Assembly (NCBI RefSeq): GCF_009363715.1
Contig: NZ_CP045404.1
Location: 4,010,390 to 4,074,389, forward strand
DNA length: 64,000 nt
Source of the DNA: Roseovarius sp. THAF9
Lineage (GTDB): Bacteria > Pseudomonadota > Alphaproteobacteria > Rhodobacterales > Rhodobacteraceae
Direction of reading: 5' to 3'
Of this stretch, positions 16,185 to 26,203 are shown one piece after another. The position numbers were made by a program, and so were the translations under genes. A model generated the notes under the pieces. The model had not been told where the DNA came from. It saw only the letters and a program-made list of their open reading frames with translations, and did not search any database. Each line of letters opens with the position of its first letter. The stretch's first letter is position 1.

Positions 16185-17513
16185 TTAATTCAATGTCTCG
16201 CTTAGCGATTGGGCCGCGCCCAATGCCTCGCGCCGTTCAGTCGCCCGCCCGACCCAGTCGGACAACTCGGCACGGCCTTCTTCTGGCAACGCCGCTAATT
16301 CAGCCAGTGCGTCCTGTAGCCGACCATCGCGGATCGCGGCTTCGGCACGGGATAGCACGGCGTCGGGGTCGTCGCCTTCGCGCGGTTCAAGGGAACGCGC
16401 GCCCAACTGATCCCGCAGAAAGCCCGACAGACCCGTGCCTTCGCCGGTCACATCACGTGATGCGTCGAGCGCGGCGCGAGCCGACTCGGGAAAGCTTTCC
16501 TGAAGGCTCGACAGTGTGGCGACACCGGAGTCCGCTGTCGATACGAGGATTTCGGGCACATCGACATCTGTGTCCTGCAGCTCGGTCACGGCACCCGTGA
16601 AACCCGCGCCATTGTCGAGTGCGGCGAGGATCCGGCTGATCGCGGCACGTTGCATCGCGGCGACCGCGGCTTCGTCTGCGGCGGTCTCGGTGTTCATCGC
16701 CTGCTCGATCAGGGCTTGCAGATCCTCGCGCTGGGCCGCCAGCTCTTGGCGGGCGGCGTCAAGTTCAGCCTCGTAGGCGGCGATGGCCGCGGGATCGGCG
16801 CTTTCGGTGACCGGGCGCTGTTCGACGTCGCGAAGCCGCGCATCAATCGCGTCCAGCGTGTCCTCGGCCTGGGCGACGCGTTCGGACAGGGTGCCAAGCG
16901 CCTCGATCTGGGCCTCAAGCGCGGAGTCGTCGGTGTTGGTGATTCCGCCGACTTTCTCGGAAAGCGACTCGATGGTGCCGGCCTGGTCGTCGACACGCTG
17001 GCCAAGATCGCTGACTTCGCTGGCAAGCACCTCGTCCCGCACGGGCTCGGTCTGCGCCAGGCCAAAATAGGCCGCGGCGAAGCCGATCGCGCCGGCAACG
17101 ACGCCGCCCAATATGAGTGCAGCGGCGCCCGGTCCCTTGGCCGGTTGCTGGGTCGTGGCGGGCAGAGCTGTGGCCGTGTAGGTGTCGGTTGCGTGATCCG
17201 CCGTGTCGCTCTGCTGGGGCGTATCTTCTGGTTTGGCCTCGTCGGCGGTCTCTTCCGGCGTTTCGTCCGGACCGGCAGGATCTTCCTGCGCGATCGGCTC
17301 GTTTGCGTCGTCGTCGTCGCCGCCGGCTTGTTCGTCAGAAGGCGTGACCTCAGGCGCATCCGAAACGTCCGAAGCGGTGTCGGTTTTGCCGTTCTCCTGC
17401 GACGTCTCTTCGGAGTTTTCAGTGGCCTCGTTTTTTGCTTCGGAAGTCTCGTCCGCTTGCGACGTATCCTTGTCGAAGGCGTTCTTCCCCTTGGACGATG
17501 GTTTCTTTGCCAC
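16185..17513 (-). CDS. COG4223 mitofilin-like membrane protein
   Basis: A 442-residue protein. Residues 1-120 are acidic and Thr/Glu-rich low complexity; one membrane helix lies at about 129-153 (AALILGGVVAGAIGFAAAYF); the rest is predicted coiled coil (155-275) ending in a compact helical domain. This layout matches alphaproteobacterial relatives of mitochondrial Mic60, which shape inner membranes. Its usual place is between hemD and hemY, as here. The link to heme synthesis is by neighbourhood only. Confidence 0.88.
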   Translation of the reverse strand: MAKKPSSKGKNAFDKDTSQADETSEAKNEATENSEETSQENGKTDTASDVSDAPEVTPSDEQAGGDDDDANEPIAQEDPAGPDETPEETADEAKPEDTPQQSDTADHATDTYTATALPATTQQPAKGPGAAALILGGVVAGAIGFAAAYFGLAQTEPVRDEVLASEVSDLGQRVDDQAGTIESLSEKVGGITNTDDSALEAQIEALGTLSERVAQAEDTLDAIDARLRDVEQRPVTESADPAAIAAYEAELDAARQELAAQREDLQALIEQAMNTETAADEAAVAAMQRAAISRILAALDNGAGFTGAVTELQDTDVDVPEILVSTADSGVATLSSLQESFPESARAALDASRDVTGEGTGLSGFLRDQLGARSLEPREGDDPDAVLSRAEAAIRDGRLQDALAELAALPEEGRAELSDWVGRATERREALGAAQSLSETLN

Positions 17514-17560
17514 TTGAAAACCTCTTTCGAATCTTGCCGCTAGTGCCCGGTGAACCGAGC

Positions 17561-18292
17561 TTACTGTGGGCTGCTCCTGCCCTCAAGCCGGTTGGCACGA
17601 GACCATAGTGTTGCTGTACAGGCCAGCATGGACTGCCTGTCGGGTGACTGGGCGACTTCGATCCGGACCGCATCATCCGGGGCGAAGACCCCGGCTGCGG
17701 CGTCGCTGATTGCCGCGACGTGCAAGTTAGCGCCTTTTGGAAGCGCATCTAGCAAAAGCTGGGCACTGCGCGGGGAAAAAACAGGGGCGATGACCGCATC
17801 CGCCTGCATGATCCGGGTGAGGGCCGCGTCCGGCAAGGGTACGGAAAGCTGGCGATAGACCGTCGCTTCATCAGTGTCTATTCCAGCAGAATTGAGGTAC
17901 TTTGCGATGTCAAAAGCCACGTGATCACCGCGCAGGTGCAGACAGGGCGTCGCGGGCGCGTCGCGCACTATCCGTTTCGCAAGGTCCAGGCCGGTTCCGG
18001 GCCCGACGATGGGAGACAGGCCGCAGTCCATCGCCTTTTCGGCGGTGGCCCTGCCCACGGTGTAACAGGTGAAACCACGCGCTGATGTGGCCCTGGCAAA
18101 GCTGGCGACCGCATGGGCGGAAGTGAAGATCAGCGTGGGAAAAGGCGCAAGATCTGGCAGATCGGGCAAAAGCTGAATTTCTAAAATGGGTGCGATGCAG
18201 ATATCAGCCCCCGATCCCAACTCGGCCTGCACTGTCGCGGCAAACGCCTTGGCCGCGTCGACAGGTCTCGTGATCAGGATCAGCGCCGGCAT
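17561..18292 (-). CDS. hemD: Uroporphyrinogen-III synthase
   Basis: A 243-residue enzyme expected to cyclise hydroxymethylbilane to uroporphyrinogen III. Family features: [14 protein letters not shown] start, [20 protein letters not shown] and a two-domain alternating fold with conserved HLRGDHV. Sequence conservation in this family is generally low, so context matters: it heads the minus-strand unit hemD - COG4223 - hemY and is divergent from tsaD across about 70 bases. Confidence 0.9.
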   Translation of the reverse strand: MPALILITRPVDAAKAFAATVQAELGSGADICIAPILEIQLLPDLPDLAPFPTLIFTSAHAVASFARATSARGFTCYTVGRATAEKAMDCGLSPIVGPGTGLDLAKRIVRDAPATPCLHLRGDHVAFDIAKYLNSAGIDTDEATVYRQLSVPLPDAALTRIMQADAVIAPVFSPRSAQLLLDALPKGANLHVAAISDAAAGVFAPDDAVRIEVAQSPDRQSMLACTATLWSRANRLEGRSSPQ

Positions 18293-18363
18293 GTACGCTC
18301 CGGAGTTGTTTGTGCGTCCTTGCGGTGTTACCTGCCAAGAAGGCTTGGCGCAACGGGCGTAAG

Positions 18364-19458
18364 ATGACCGATACCCTGGTGATCCTTGGATTGGAAAGCA
18401 GCTGTGACGACACGGCAGCCGCGGTCGTGTCCATGTCCGCGGAGCATTCCGAGATCTTGTCCTCGGTCGTACTGGGGCAGGACGCGCTGCACGATGCGTT
18501 CGGCGGAATCGTCCCCGAGATTGCCGCCCGCGCCCATGCCGAAAAACTGGATGCCGCGGTCAAACAGGCTCTGTTTCAGGCCAATAGGACCCTCGGCGAA
18601 GTGACTTTGGTGGCGGCAACGGCGGGGCCAGGCCTAATCGGTGGAGTGCTGTGCGGCGTCACGACGGCGAAGGCAATTGCCGCCGCGCGGTGTATTCCGT
18701 TGGTCGGTGTCAACCATCTTGCGGGTCATGCGCTGACACCGCGGCTGACCGACGGCCTGCCCTTTCCTTACGTCATGCTCCTGGTGTCGGGCGGGCATTG
18801 TCAGTTTCTCTTGGTCGAGGGCTGTGATGATTTCACGCGACTGGGTGGTACAATCGACGATGCACCGGGCGAGGCATTCGACAAGTCCGCCCGTCTTCTT
18901 GGCCTTGGCCAGCCCGGCGGGCCGGCGATCGAGCGTGAGGCGCTGGATGGCGATGCCGCGAGGTTCCGGTTTCCGCGCCCCCTGCTGGACCGGCCAGGGT
19001 GCGATATGTCGTTCTCGGGTCTGAAAACCGCGTTGTTGCGTGCGAGGGACTCGGTGATCGCGGAAAAAGGCGGGCTGACCCGGCAGGACCGCGCCGATCT
19101 ATGCGCCGGATTCCAACGAGCGGTAGCCGATGTGTTGCAAGAGAAGACACGCCGCGCCCTGACAGAGGCGCGCGGGGCCCTGCCGGAGGCCCCCTCGCTG
19201 GCGGTGGCCGGTGGTGTGGCGGCAAACTCCGAGATCAGGGCAGGATTAGAGACTGTTGCCGCCGAATTCGGCGTTTCTTTTGTCGCTCCGCCGCTGTCCC
19301 TTTGTACCGACAACGCCGCGATGATCGCCTATGCAGGCGGGGAACTCTTCTCGGCCGGGCGCATTGACGATATGACGTTGGCGGCGCGCCCGCGCTGGCC
19401 TTTGGATCAACACAGTCCGTCCCTGCTAGGCGGCGGAAAGAAAGGGGCAAAGGCATGA
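18364..19458 (+). CDS. tsaD: tRNA N6-adenosine threonylcarbamoyltransferase TsaD
   Basis: A 364-residue ASKHA-fold enzyme that finishes the t6A37 modification of ANN-decoding tRNAs with TsaB and TsaE. Motifs: [15 protein letters not shown] at the N-terminus, metal ligands H118 and H122 in [15 protein letters not shown], and a late [12 protein letters not shown]. The ATG giving [13 protein letters not shown] is chosen because family members start there; an ATG 54 bases earlier adds unrelated residues. It overlaps gpsA by 4 bases. Confidence 0.95.
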   Translation: MTDTLVILGLESSCDDTAAAVVSMSAEHSEILSSVVLGQDALHDAFGGIVPEIAARAHAEKLDAAVKQALFQANRTLGEVTLVAATAGPGLIGGVLCGVTTAKAIAAARCIPLVGVNHLAGHALTPRLTDGLPFPYVMLLVSGGHCQFLLVEGCDDFTRLGGTIDDAPGEAFDKSARLLGLGQPGGPAIEREALDGDAARFRFPRPLLDRPGCDMSFSGLKTALLRARDSVIAEKGGLTRQDRADLCAGFQRAVADVLQEKTRRALTEARGALPEAPSLAVAGGVAANSEIRAGLETVAAEFGVSFVAPPLSLCTDNAAMIAYAGGELFSAGRIDDMTLAARPRWPLDQHSPSLLGGGKKGAKA

Positions 19459-20414
19459 TCGCGGTGATCGGCGCCGGTGCATTCGGTACGGCCCTTGCGG
19501 TATCGCTGGCACGCAACGGGCCGGTTGTGTTGTGGGCTCGGGACAAAGATCATGTGAAAGAAATGCAGGCGACGCGGCAAAACGCGCGTCGCCTGCCAGA
19601 GATCACCCTGCCGCAAGCCGTCACGGTATCCACGGATCTTGCATGCCTTGCAGACGCCGATATTGTTCTTGTCTCTGTTCCGGCCCAAAAGCTGCGTGCA
19701 TTCCTGAAATCGCATGGTTCGAAACTTGCGGGCAAACCCGTGGTGGCCTGTTGCAAGGGCATGGAGCGGGGCACTGGCCTGAGACCGACGCAGGTCATTG
19801 CCGAGCATGTAGGTGATGCCGTTCCGGCCATTCTGACCGGACCGTCTTTTGCGCAGGATATTGCAAAGGGTTTGCCAACCGCGCTGACGCTCGCCTGCGC
19901 GGATGAGCCCATGGGCGAACACCTGCAAGCGCGGCTATCAACGCCGAACATCAGGCTCTATCGCACCACGGACGTGACGGGCGCCGAACTTGGTGGCGCG
20001 CTGAAGAACGTGATCGCGATTGCCTGCGGCGTCGCGATCGGCGCCGGGTTGGGGGAGAGCGCGCGTGCAGCGTTGATGACGCGCGGGTTCGCAGAACTTG
20101 TCAAAGTCGCGGAGACATATGGTGCCAACGCCGACACCCTGGCAGGGCTTTCAGGCTTTGGCGACCTGGTGCTGACCTGCACGTCGGAACAATCGCGCAA
20201 TTACCGGTTCGGCCAAAGTATCGGCGCGGGCGAGACCTTTGACACCGGCCTGACGGTCGAAGGCGCGGCGACTGCGCAGGCGCTTGAAGAGATCGCACGA
20301 GATGCCGGGCTGGACCTGCCCATCACACATGTCGTGACCGGGCTGGTGCGCGGCGAATTGAACGTGCGCGACGCAATGGATAAGCTTCTGCAAAGACCAT
20401 TGAAGGAAGAATGA
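19455..20414 (+). CDS. gpsA: Glycerol-3-phosphate dehydrogenase [NAD(P)+]
   Basis: A 319-residue oxidoreductase that reduces dihydroxyacetone phosphate to sn-glycerol 3-phosphate for phospholipid synthesis. The nucleotide-binding motif is [12 protein letters not shown] (4-15). Also visible are [14 protein letters not shown], the [16 protein letters not shown] segment, and the catalytic lysine in [12 protein letters not shown], followed by GFGDLVLTC. Length is standard. It is coupled to tsaD by an ATGA overlap and directly abuts the YciI gene. Confidence 0.96.
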   Translation: MIAVIGAGAFGTALAVSLARNGPVVLWARDKDHVKEMQATRQNARRLPEITLPQAVTVSTDLACLADADIVLVSVPAQKLRAFLKSHGSKLAGKPVVACCKGMERGTGLRPTQVIAEHVGDAVPAILTGPSFAQDIAKGLPTALTLACADEPMGEHLQARLSTPNIRLYRTTDVTGAELGGALKNVIAIACGVAIGAGLGESARAALMTRGFAELVKVAETYGANADTLAGLSGFGDLVLTCTSEQSRNYRFGQSIGAGETFDTGLTVEGAATAQALEEIARDAGLDLPITHVVTGLVRGELNVRDAMDKLLQRPLKEE

Positions 20415-20684
20415 ATGCTGATCGCCCTGATTGCCCGGGACAAGCCCGGCGCCCTGCAAACGCGTCTTGATAATCGCGACAGTCACGTGGCCTATCTGAA
20501 GGAAAGCGGCGTCGTGAGCCAAGCCGGTCCACTGCTGAATGCCGATGGCGGCATGATCGGGTCGCTGGTGGTGTTGGAGGTGGAAAATATGGCACAGGCC
20601 GAGGAATGGGCCGCGAAAGACCCGTACAAGGCTGCGGATCTGTTCGAAAGTGTCGAGCTGATTCCGTGGAACAAGGTGATCTGA
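20415..20684 (+). CDS. YciI-family protein
   Basis: An 89-residue single-domain protein with the ferredoxin-like YCII fold: MLIALIARDKPGALQTRL, the HVAYL segment with the conserved His, and EEWAAKDPYKAADLFESVEL, which contains the family's D-P-Y/F-x-x-A-x-L pattern. Biochemical function is not established; some members are small hydrolases or dehalogenase-like. It starts directly at the gpsA stop and is followed 3 bases later by the EVE gene. Confidence 0.9.
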   Translation: MLIALIARDKPGALQTRLDNRDSHVAYLKESGVVSQAGPLLNADGGMIGSLVVLEVENMAQAEEWAAKDPYKAADLFESVELIPWNKVI

Positions 20685-20687
20685 CCC

Positions 20688-21107
20688 ATGCGCTATTGGC
20701 TGTTCAAATCCGAGCCGTCCACATGGAGCTGGGACCAGCAGGTCGCCAAGGCGGAGGCAGGCGAGGAGTGGGACGGCGTGCGGAATTACCAGGCACGGAA
20801 TTTCATGCGCGAGATGGCGGTCGGCGACCGGGGTTTTTTCTACCATAGCCAGACGGAAAAGGCGGTGGTCGGTACCGTCGAGGTGATTGCCGAGGCGCAT
20901 CCCGACAGCACGACCGACGACGACCGCTGGGAGTGTGTGGATATCAAGGCTCTGGAAGCAGCAAAAACGCCGGTGACGCTCGATATGATCAAGCAGGATC
21001 CCCGTCTGTCGGAGATGGTACTGGTGCGAAACTCACGTTTGTCGGTGCAGCCTGTAACCGCTGACGAATGGAAGATCGTCTGTGAAATTGCGGGTCTGAC
21101 CGCGTAG
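20688..21107 (+). CDS. EVE-domain protein (thymocyte-nuclear-protein-1 type)
   Basis: A 139-residue PUA-like EVE domain: MRYWLFKSEPSTWSWD, the GEEWDGVRNYQARNFMREM block, GFFYHSQTEKAVVGTVEV, and a C-terminal PRLSEMVLVRNSRLSVQPV. The family recognises modified bases in RNA or DNA, by relation to YTH domains. This gene follows gpsA and yciI in many Rhodobacterales, so it is a core gene here and not a defence element. It ends the plus-strand run that began at tsaD. Confidence 0.92.
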   Translation: MRYWLFKSEPSTWSWDQQVAKAEAGEEWDGVRNYQARNFMREMAVGDRGFFYHSQTEKAVVGTVEVIAEAHPDSTTDDDRWECVDIKALEAAKTPVTLDMIKQDPRLSEMVLVRNSRLSVQPVTADEWKIVCEIAGLTA

Positions 21108-21146
21108 CCGTTTGGCACTTCGGCGGAGATAACTGCGTGAGTTCGT

Positions 21147-21183
21147 ACGGAGGGTATCGCGCGTATCGACCGATACCCTCCGT
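21147..21183 (+). terminator. Hairpin after the EVE gene
   Basis: ACGGAGGGTATCG at 21147-21159 is perfectly complementary to CGATACCCTCCGT at 21171-21183, with an 11-base loop. It lies 40 bases after the EVE stop. There is no T-run, so intrinsic termination may be weak; it could also be a transcript-stabilising stem. Confidence 0.55.
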
Positions 21184-21367
21184 TGCCCCACGTGCTCCCT
21201 ACGCACCACACGTGTCTCTGGAAATGGTTTCGGCCATACTGGCGCGATCCTGAGACGGATATCACTTTCTGACCCGATTCACAAAAACCGAATGCAAGGC
21301 ATTTCACTAAAATGCCGTGGTTGCCCGGCAGCGATGCGCGACCCGATAAAGCGGACAAATTGATCTG

Positions 21368-21382
21368 TTAACAGCCGAGTAA
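21368..21382. promoter_or_regulatory. CtrA-like box upstream of motB
   Basis: TTAA-CAGCCGA-GTAA matches the alphaproteobacterial CtrA pattern TTAA-N7-TTAA with one mismatch. It lies about 47 bases before the motB start. CtrA control of motility genes is known in the Rhodobacterales; the site call is from motif and position only. Confidence 0.45.
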
Positions 21383-21429
21383 GACCTGGTCTGCTAACGA
21401 TTGTTTCGGGTGAGTAAATAGGTGGTGAG

Positions 21430-22299
21430 ATGAGTGCGTCTGGTGACAATGCCGCGCCAGTCATCATCAAACGGAAAAAGGTCACGGGTGGTGACGGGCA
21501 TCATGGCGGTGCCTGGAAGGTCGCGTATGCGGACTTCGTCACGGCGATGATGGCGTTTTTCCTTTTGATGTGGCTGTTGAATGCGACGACGGAACAACAA
21601 CGAAAAGGTATTGCGGATTACTTCAGCCCGACGATTCCGATCAATCGCGTATCGGGCGGTGGAGACGGAAGTTTCGGCGGAGAAAGCGTATTTTCCGAAG
21701 AGACACTGCCACAGAACGGGACGGGTGCCACAAACCAGCGCCCGACCGAGGCCCGCCAGGCCCGCGGTGAAATCGGTGTCAGCGAAGACGGCCGTGCAGA
21801 AAGCACCGACCTTGAGGCAGAGGCACAGGATACCGCCAGTTTCAGCAAGATCGAGGAAATGTTGATGGGGCGGGGCGGGGAAAGCACCGTCTCGAAGGAA
21901 ACCAGGCGGCATATCGTGACCCAGGTCACGGATGAGGGCTTGGTCATTGAAATTTTCGATTTGGAGAATGCGGAACTCTTTAAGCCGGACAGCGACGAGC
22001 CGACGCCTCTTCTGCGCGAAATCGCCAAGATGGTCGGGTCTGTTGCAAGGCTGGTCGAGAACCGAGTTGCGATTGAAGGGCATACCAGCGCCGTGCCTGT
22101 CGTGCGCGCCGAAAATCCCGTATGGTCCCTGTCGATGGCGCGTGCCGACCAAATGCGTGAATTGCTGGAGTCCGAGCAGGTATTGGCACCGCGAATGAAC
22201 CGCGTTACCGGACACGCGGACCGCGAGCCGGCCCATGAGAACGCGCTTTCGATCCGGAACAACCGGCTTGAAGTGATCCTTTTGAGATCTGATCAATAG
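21430..22299 (+). CDS. motB: Flagellar stator protein MotB
   Basis: A 289-residue protein. After a basic cytoplasmic start (IIKRKKV) comes GGAWKVAYADFVTAMMAFFLLMWLL, with the proton-binding aspartate D35 at the start of the single membrane helix. A long linker and a C-terminal OmpA-like peptidoglycan-binding domain (VAIEGHTSAVPV ... RADQMRELLE) follow. MotB anchors the stator to peptidoglycan. motA lies 10 kb away at 32642, an arrangement seen in Roseobacter clusters. Confidence 0.95.
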   Translation: MSASGDNAAPVIIKRKKVTGGDGHHGGAWKVAYADFVTAMMAFFLLMWLLNATTEQQRKGIADYFSPTIPINRVSGGGDGSFGGESVFSEETLPQNGTGATNQRPTEARQARGEIGVSEDGRAESTDLEAEAQDTASFSKIEEMLMGRGGESTVSKETRRHIVTQVTDEGLVIEIFDLENAELFKPDSDEPTPLLREIAKMVGSVARLVENRVAIEGHTSAVPVVRAENPVWSLSMARADQMRELLESEQVLAPRMNRVTGHADREPAHENALSIRNNRLEVILLRSDQ

Positions 22300-22321
22300 G
22301 AAGTAGGCAGAATTTTATCTG

Positions 22322-22336
22322 TTAGCGGCCTGTTAA
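22322..22336. promoter_or_regulatory. CtrA-like box upstream of flgE
   Basis: TTAG-CGGCCTG-TTAA fits TTAA-N7-TTAA with one mismatch and lies 57 bases before the flgE start, in the 94-base motB-flgE gap. It suggests that flgE heads its own transcript with flgK, flgL and flgI. Confidence 0.45.
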
Positions 22337-22393
22337 ATCGCAGCGTCTAGTTCTGGGCATTGAAGACATTCGATGCAGCAGAAAGGCGTGTCC

Positions 22394-23695
22394 ATGACAA
22401 TATCATCCTCGTTGAATGCCGGTGTGGCGGGTCTCAGTTCCAATGCGACCCGCCTGGCGGCGATTTCCGACAATATCGCGAACTCGGCCACCTACGGGTA
22501 CAAGCGGGTCGAGGCGGACTTCCAGTCCATGGTGATTTCCTCCAACGGGGGCAGCTATTCGGCCGGTGGCGTGCGGTCCTCGACTCAGCGGCTGATCGAC
22601 GAGCGCGGATCGCTGGTGTCCACTTCCAACCCGACCGACCTTGCGGTTCGCGGACGCGGCATGTTGCCTGTGGCGCTGGCCAGCCAAGTGGATGTCGGCA
22701 ACGGGTCGAGCCAGATGCTCTTGACCACGACCGGGTCTTTCCGGACCGATGCCGAAGGGCGCTTGGTCACGGAATCGGGTCTGGTCCTGCTGGGCTGGCC
22801 GGCCAATGCCGATGGCACGGTTCCGGAGTTTCCGCGCGATACCAGCGACGGACTTGAGCCGGTCCAGATCAACGTCAATCAGCTGACGGGCGAGCCGACG
22901 ACCAGCATCGATCTTGGCGTGAACCTGCCCGCGACGGACACCGAAGCGGGTGCCCCGGGCGACCCGCAACAATTGTCGATTGAATACTTCGACAATCTGG
23001 GCAAATCCGAAAACATCCTGATCGAATTCACGCCAACCGTCCCGGCCACGGCGTCGTCCAACGAATGGACGATGGTCCTTACCGACTCGGCGCAAGGAGG
23101 CGCGGTGATCGGCGAATACACCCTGAGCTTCGATGACGCGCGCGCCTCAGGCGGCACGCTGCTTGGCGTGACCGACACTTCGGGCGGCGCGTACGATCCC
23201 GGCACGGGTTCGATCATTGTCAACGTGGCCGGCGGCCCGATGGAGATCAATATCGGGCAGTTGGGGGCCAATGACGGTCTGACGCAACTGTCCGACAGTT
23301 TCGCACCGCTTTCGATCAACAAGGATGGCTCGCCGGTGGGCAACATGATCTCGGCCGAGGTGGATGAAAATGGCTTTGTGCATGCCTCATTCGACACGGG
23401 TATCACGCGGGTTATCTACCAGGTGCCGTTGGTCGACCTGCCCAACCCCAACGGCATGGTCGCCATGGACCAACAGACCTATCTTCCCTCGCCCGAAAGC
23501 GGCTCGTTCTTCCTGTGGAACGCTGGGGATGGCCCGACAGGTGACGTCGTCGCCTTTGCCCGCGAGGAATCCGCGACTGACGTTGCAGGTGAGCTGACGG
23601 ACATGATCCAGACGCAGCGGGCTTATTCCTCCAACGCCAAGGTCATTCAGACCGTTGACGAGATGTTGCAGGAAACAACCAATATCAAGCGCTGA
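22394..23695 (+). CDS. flgE: Flagellar hook protein FlgE
   Basis: A 433-residue hook subunit. The N-terminal MTISSSLNAGVAGLSSNATRL and DNIANSATYGYKR match the flagellar rod/hook signature. The centre forms the hook D1/D2 domains, and the C-terminus AGELTDMIQTQRAYSSNAK plus VDEMLQETTNIKR is the coiled-coil end that polymerises. The start chosen removes seven residues of an upstream ATG that lack family support. It is first of flgE-flgK-flgL-flgI. Confidence 0.95.
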   Translation: MTISSSLNAGVAGLSSNATRLAAISDNIANSATYGYKRVEADFQSMVISSNGGSYSAGGVRSSTQRLIDERGSLVSTSNPTDLAVRGRGMLPVALASQVDVGNGSSQMLLTTTGSFRTDAEGRLVTESGLVLLGWPANADGTVPEFPRDTSDGLEPVQINVNQLTGEPTTSIDLGVNLPATDTEAGAPGDPQQLSIEYFDNLGKSENILIEFTPTVPATASSNEWTMVLTDSAQGGAVIGEYTLSFDDARASGGTLLGVTDTSGGAYDPGTGSIIVNVAGGPMEINIGQLGANDGLTQLSDSFAPLSINKDGSPVGNMISAEVDENGFVHASFDTGITRVIYQVPLVDLPNPNGMVAMDQQTYLPSPESGSFFLWNAGDGPTGDVVAFAREESATDVAGELTDMIQTQRAYSSNAKVIQTVDEMLQETTNIKR

Positions 23696-23735
23696 TCCGG
23701 CGCTTGAAATCTTACCCTAGCACCGAGGTGCCGCG

Positions 23736-25190
23736 ATGAGTATTTCCACGGCTTTGTCCAACGCCCTGACGGGACTGACCGCAAGTTCCCGCGCGGCCGG
23801 GGTGGTCTCGACCAACCTGGCAAACATCCTGACCGATGGCTACGCGCCGCGCAGCATTGAGTTGACGGCACAGGGCGATGGTCGCGGCGGCGGTGTGTCG
23901 GTTGTCGCTGTCACGCGGAATGTCGATGCGGGCCTTCTGAGTGAACGGCGGCTTGCCGACAGCGCCTTGGGCTACAACGACGCGATGGCCGGGTTTCTCG
24001 CGCGGTTCGAAAGCGAGGTGGGCTTGCCAGACGAGCCATCGTCTCTGACCGCGCGGATTGCCGCCTTCGCGGCCAGCCTGGCAAGCGCTGCGTCCAAGCC
24101 GGAAGAAGAGGCGCGTCTCAGCGAAGTCGCGTTGCGCGGCGCCGAACTGGCCGGAAAACTGAACGCGATTTCGGGCCGTATCGAGGCCGAGCGCACCGCC
24201 GCCGACGGTCAGATCAATCAGGCGGTGGACCGGGTGAACACGCTCTTGTCGCAGGTTCAGACCCTGAATGCGCATATCGTGAACGCCAAAAACTTCGGTC
24301 ACCCGTCTGCGTCTTTCGAAGATCAGCGGCAGCAGGTTATCGATGAATTGTCGGACTACGTGCCGGTCCGGTCCGCCGATCGCGGCAATGGTGGCTTGGC
24401 ACTTTACACGCCCGGCGGTGCTGTCCTGATCGACGGTCGGCCTGCCGAGCTTTCCTTCTCGCCCTCGAATGTGGTTGCGGCGCATATGACCGAGGCTAAC
24501 GGTCTTTTGTCCGGGCTTCAGATCAATGGCGTACAGATCGCGTCCTCCGGCGAGAACAGTCCGATCAAGGGCGGGCGCCTCGCCGGATTGTTCGAGATAC
24601 GCGACAGCCTCGCCGTGGACGCGCAGACGCAGGTGGATGCCACGGCGCGCAACCTGATCGAGCGCTTTCAGGACGCTGGCCTTGATGCGACTCGGGCGCC
24701 AGGTGACCCCGGCCTTTTCACGGATAACGGCAACAGTTTCGCCGCAGCTGGCGAGATCGGCATTGCCGGCAGGATCGTGCTGAACTCCGCGGTCGATATT
24801 CGCCAGGGCGGCGCGGCATGGCGATTGCGCGATGGTCTCGGGGCAACCGCTCCCGGTGCCCCCGGCAATGCGGGCCTGCTCATCGATCTCTCTGCGGCGA
24901 TCAGCGCGACGAATGCGATGGCGTCGGGCGATCTTGGGGCGACGGCGCGCTCATTCTCGGGGCACGCAACCAGCTTCGTGTCCCGCTTGGGACAGCAGGC
25001 CATCACCGTAGATCAGTCGATGAGTTTCGCGGCATCTCGCCGGGCGGGCCTGAAGGATATCGAACTCCAGAACGGCGTGGACTCGGATGAACAAATGCAA
25101 CGGCTCTTGCTAATTGAGCAGGCCTACAGTGCAAATGCCCGCATGATCCAGACTGCCGACGACATGATACAAACCCTGCTGAGGATCTGA
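23736..25190 (+). CDS. flgK: Hook-associated protein 1 FlgK
   Basis: A 484-residue junction protein between hook and filament. The N-terminus STALSNALTGLTASSRAAG with TNLANILTDGY and the C-terminus LLLIEQAYSANARMIQTADDMIQTLLRI are conserved helical ends. The middle has the coiled-coil stretch INQAVDRVNTLLSQVQTLNAHI typical of FlgK. It is somewhat shorter than the E. coli protein (547), as usual in this order. flgL begins 2 bases after its stop. Confidence 0.94.
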   Translation: MSISTALSNALTGLTASSRAAGVVSTNLANILTDGYAPRSIELTAQGDGRGGGVSVVAVTRNVDAGLLSERRLADSALGYNDAMAGFLARFESEVGLPDEPSSLTARIAAFAASLASAASKPEEEARLSEVALRGAELAGKLNAISGRIEAERTAADGQINQAVDRVNTLLSQVQTLNAHIVNAKNFGHPSASFEDQRQQVIDELSDYVPVRSADRGNGGLALYTPGGAVLIDGRPAELSFSPSNVVAAHMTEANGLLSGLQINGVQIASSGENSPIKGGRLAGLFEIRDSLAVDAQTQVDATARNLIERFQDAGLDATRAPGDPGLFTDNGNSFAAAGEIGIAGRIVLNSAVDIRQGGAAWRLRDGLGATAPGAPGNAGLLIDLSAAISATNAMASGDLGATARSFSGHATSFVSRLGQQAITVDQSMSFAASRRAGLKDIELQNGVDSDEQMQRLLLIEQAYSANARMIQTADDMIQTLLRI

Positions 25191-25192
25191 CC

Positions 25193-26203
25193 ATGAATGC
25201 GCTTTCCCTGGGCGATCTGGCCCACACGTTTCTGTTGCGGCGTCAAAGCGCCCAGATCAAGCAGGACTTGACACGCCTGTCCGAAGAACTTGCCAGTGGG
25301 CGAACGACGGACACGCGCCGGCATCTCAACGGGCATTTCACTGCGCTTGCCGACTTCGAGCGTGAACTGCGTCTGCTTGACCGGTATGACAACACCGCCG
25401 CAGAGGTGGGCGCGCAATCGGCCGCTATGCAAGCTGCGATGAACACGGTCCAGGACCGTGCGGGCGCGCTTGCCGAGACCATGGCGCTGGCCTCGGCCGC
25501 AGCCTCGCCTGGCGACACGCGCACGGTTGCGACCCAGGCGCAAAGCGAGCTTGAAACCATCGTCGCCGCGCTCAACACGCGCGTGGCGGGGCGTGCAGTG
25601 TTTTCAGGGGTCGCGGTTGCGACCGCACCGCTTGTCGATGCCGATACGCTTCTGGCAGACCTGAGAAGCGCCGTGTCGGGGGCGACGACAGCCGCGGATG
25701 TGATGGCGGCGGCCGACACCTTCTTCGATGCGCCGGGCGGCGTGTTTGAGACCTCTATCTACCAAGGAGGCACAATCGATCTGAGCCCGTTCAACCTCGG
25801 ATCAGGGGAAAGTGTGACGCTGTCGTTGCGCGCAGATGATGCCGCGGTGCGGACCGTGCTGAAAAATGTCGCCGTGGCCGCGCTTTCAGACGATCCAAGC
25901 ATCACGCTGAATGCCGGCGAAGCGAAAGAGCTCTTGCAGACGCTGAGTGTCGGTGCGCTTTCGGGGCAGGACAGCGTAACGCGTCTGCGCGCAAACCTTG
26001 GTTTCGCCGAGGAGCGGATTGAGATGGCATCGGTCCGCATCACTTCCGAATTGACCAGCCTGGAGGTCGCTCGAAATGCATTGCTGGAGGTCGATCCCTA
26101 CCAGACAGCGACTCAGCTCGAAGCTGTTCAGACACAACTTGAAACGCTCTACACGATAACCGCGCGGTCTTCGCGCCTCAGCCTGGTGAATTTCCTTTCA
26201 TGA
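25193..26203 (+). CDS. flgL: Hook-filament junction protein FlgL
   Basis: A 336-residue flagellin-like protein: N-terminal LGDLAHTFLLRRQSAQIKQDLTRLSEELASG and C-terminal RITSELTSLEVARNALLEVDPYQTATQLEAVQTQLET, both helical as in FlgL/HAP3. It is the second junction protein, placed between FlgK and the filament. Position after flgK and a 4-base overlap with flgI support the call over a true flagellin. Confidence 0.92.
   Translation: MNALSLGDLAHTFLLRRQSAQIKQDLTRLSEELASGRTTDTRRHLNGHFTALADFERELRLLDRYDNTAAEVGAQSAAMQAAMNTVQDRAGALAETMALASAAASPGDTRTVATQAQSELETIVAALNTRVAGRAVFSGVAVATAPLVDADTLLADLRSAVSGATTAADVMAAADTFFDAPGGVFETSIYQGGTIDLSPFNLGSGESVTLSLRADDAAVRTVLKNVAVAALSDDPSITLNAGEAKELLQTLSVGALSGQDSVTRLRANLGFAEERIEMASVRITSELTSLEVARNALLEVDPYQTATQLEAVQTQLETLYTITARSSRLSLVNFLS

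Larger units (their letters stand above)
21108..21429. other. Intergenic region between EVE gene and motB
   Basis: 322 bases without a gene. It contains a perfect 13-bp hairpin (21147-21183), which probably ends transcription from gpsA, and a CtrA-like box (21368-21382) about 47 bases before motB. The overlapping 172-codon minus-strand frame reaching into the EVE gene has no family resemblance. Confidence 0.6.

Noticed and set aside
15152..16600. 482-codon plus-strand frame opposite hemY and the COG4223 gene
   Set aside because: It is the antisense shadow of two well-recognised genes; no domain or ribosome-binding site.
20688..21107. EVE-domain gene as part of a defence system
   Set aside because: No restriction or other defence genes nearby; it sits in a conserved housekeeping run with gpsA and yciI.
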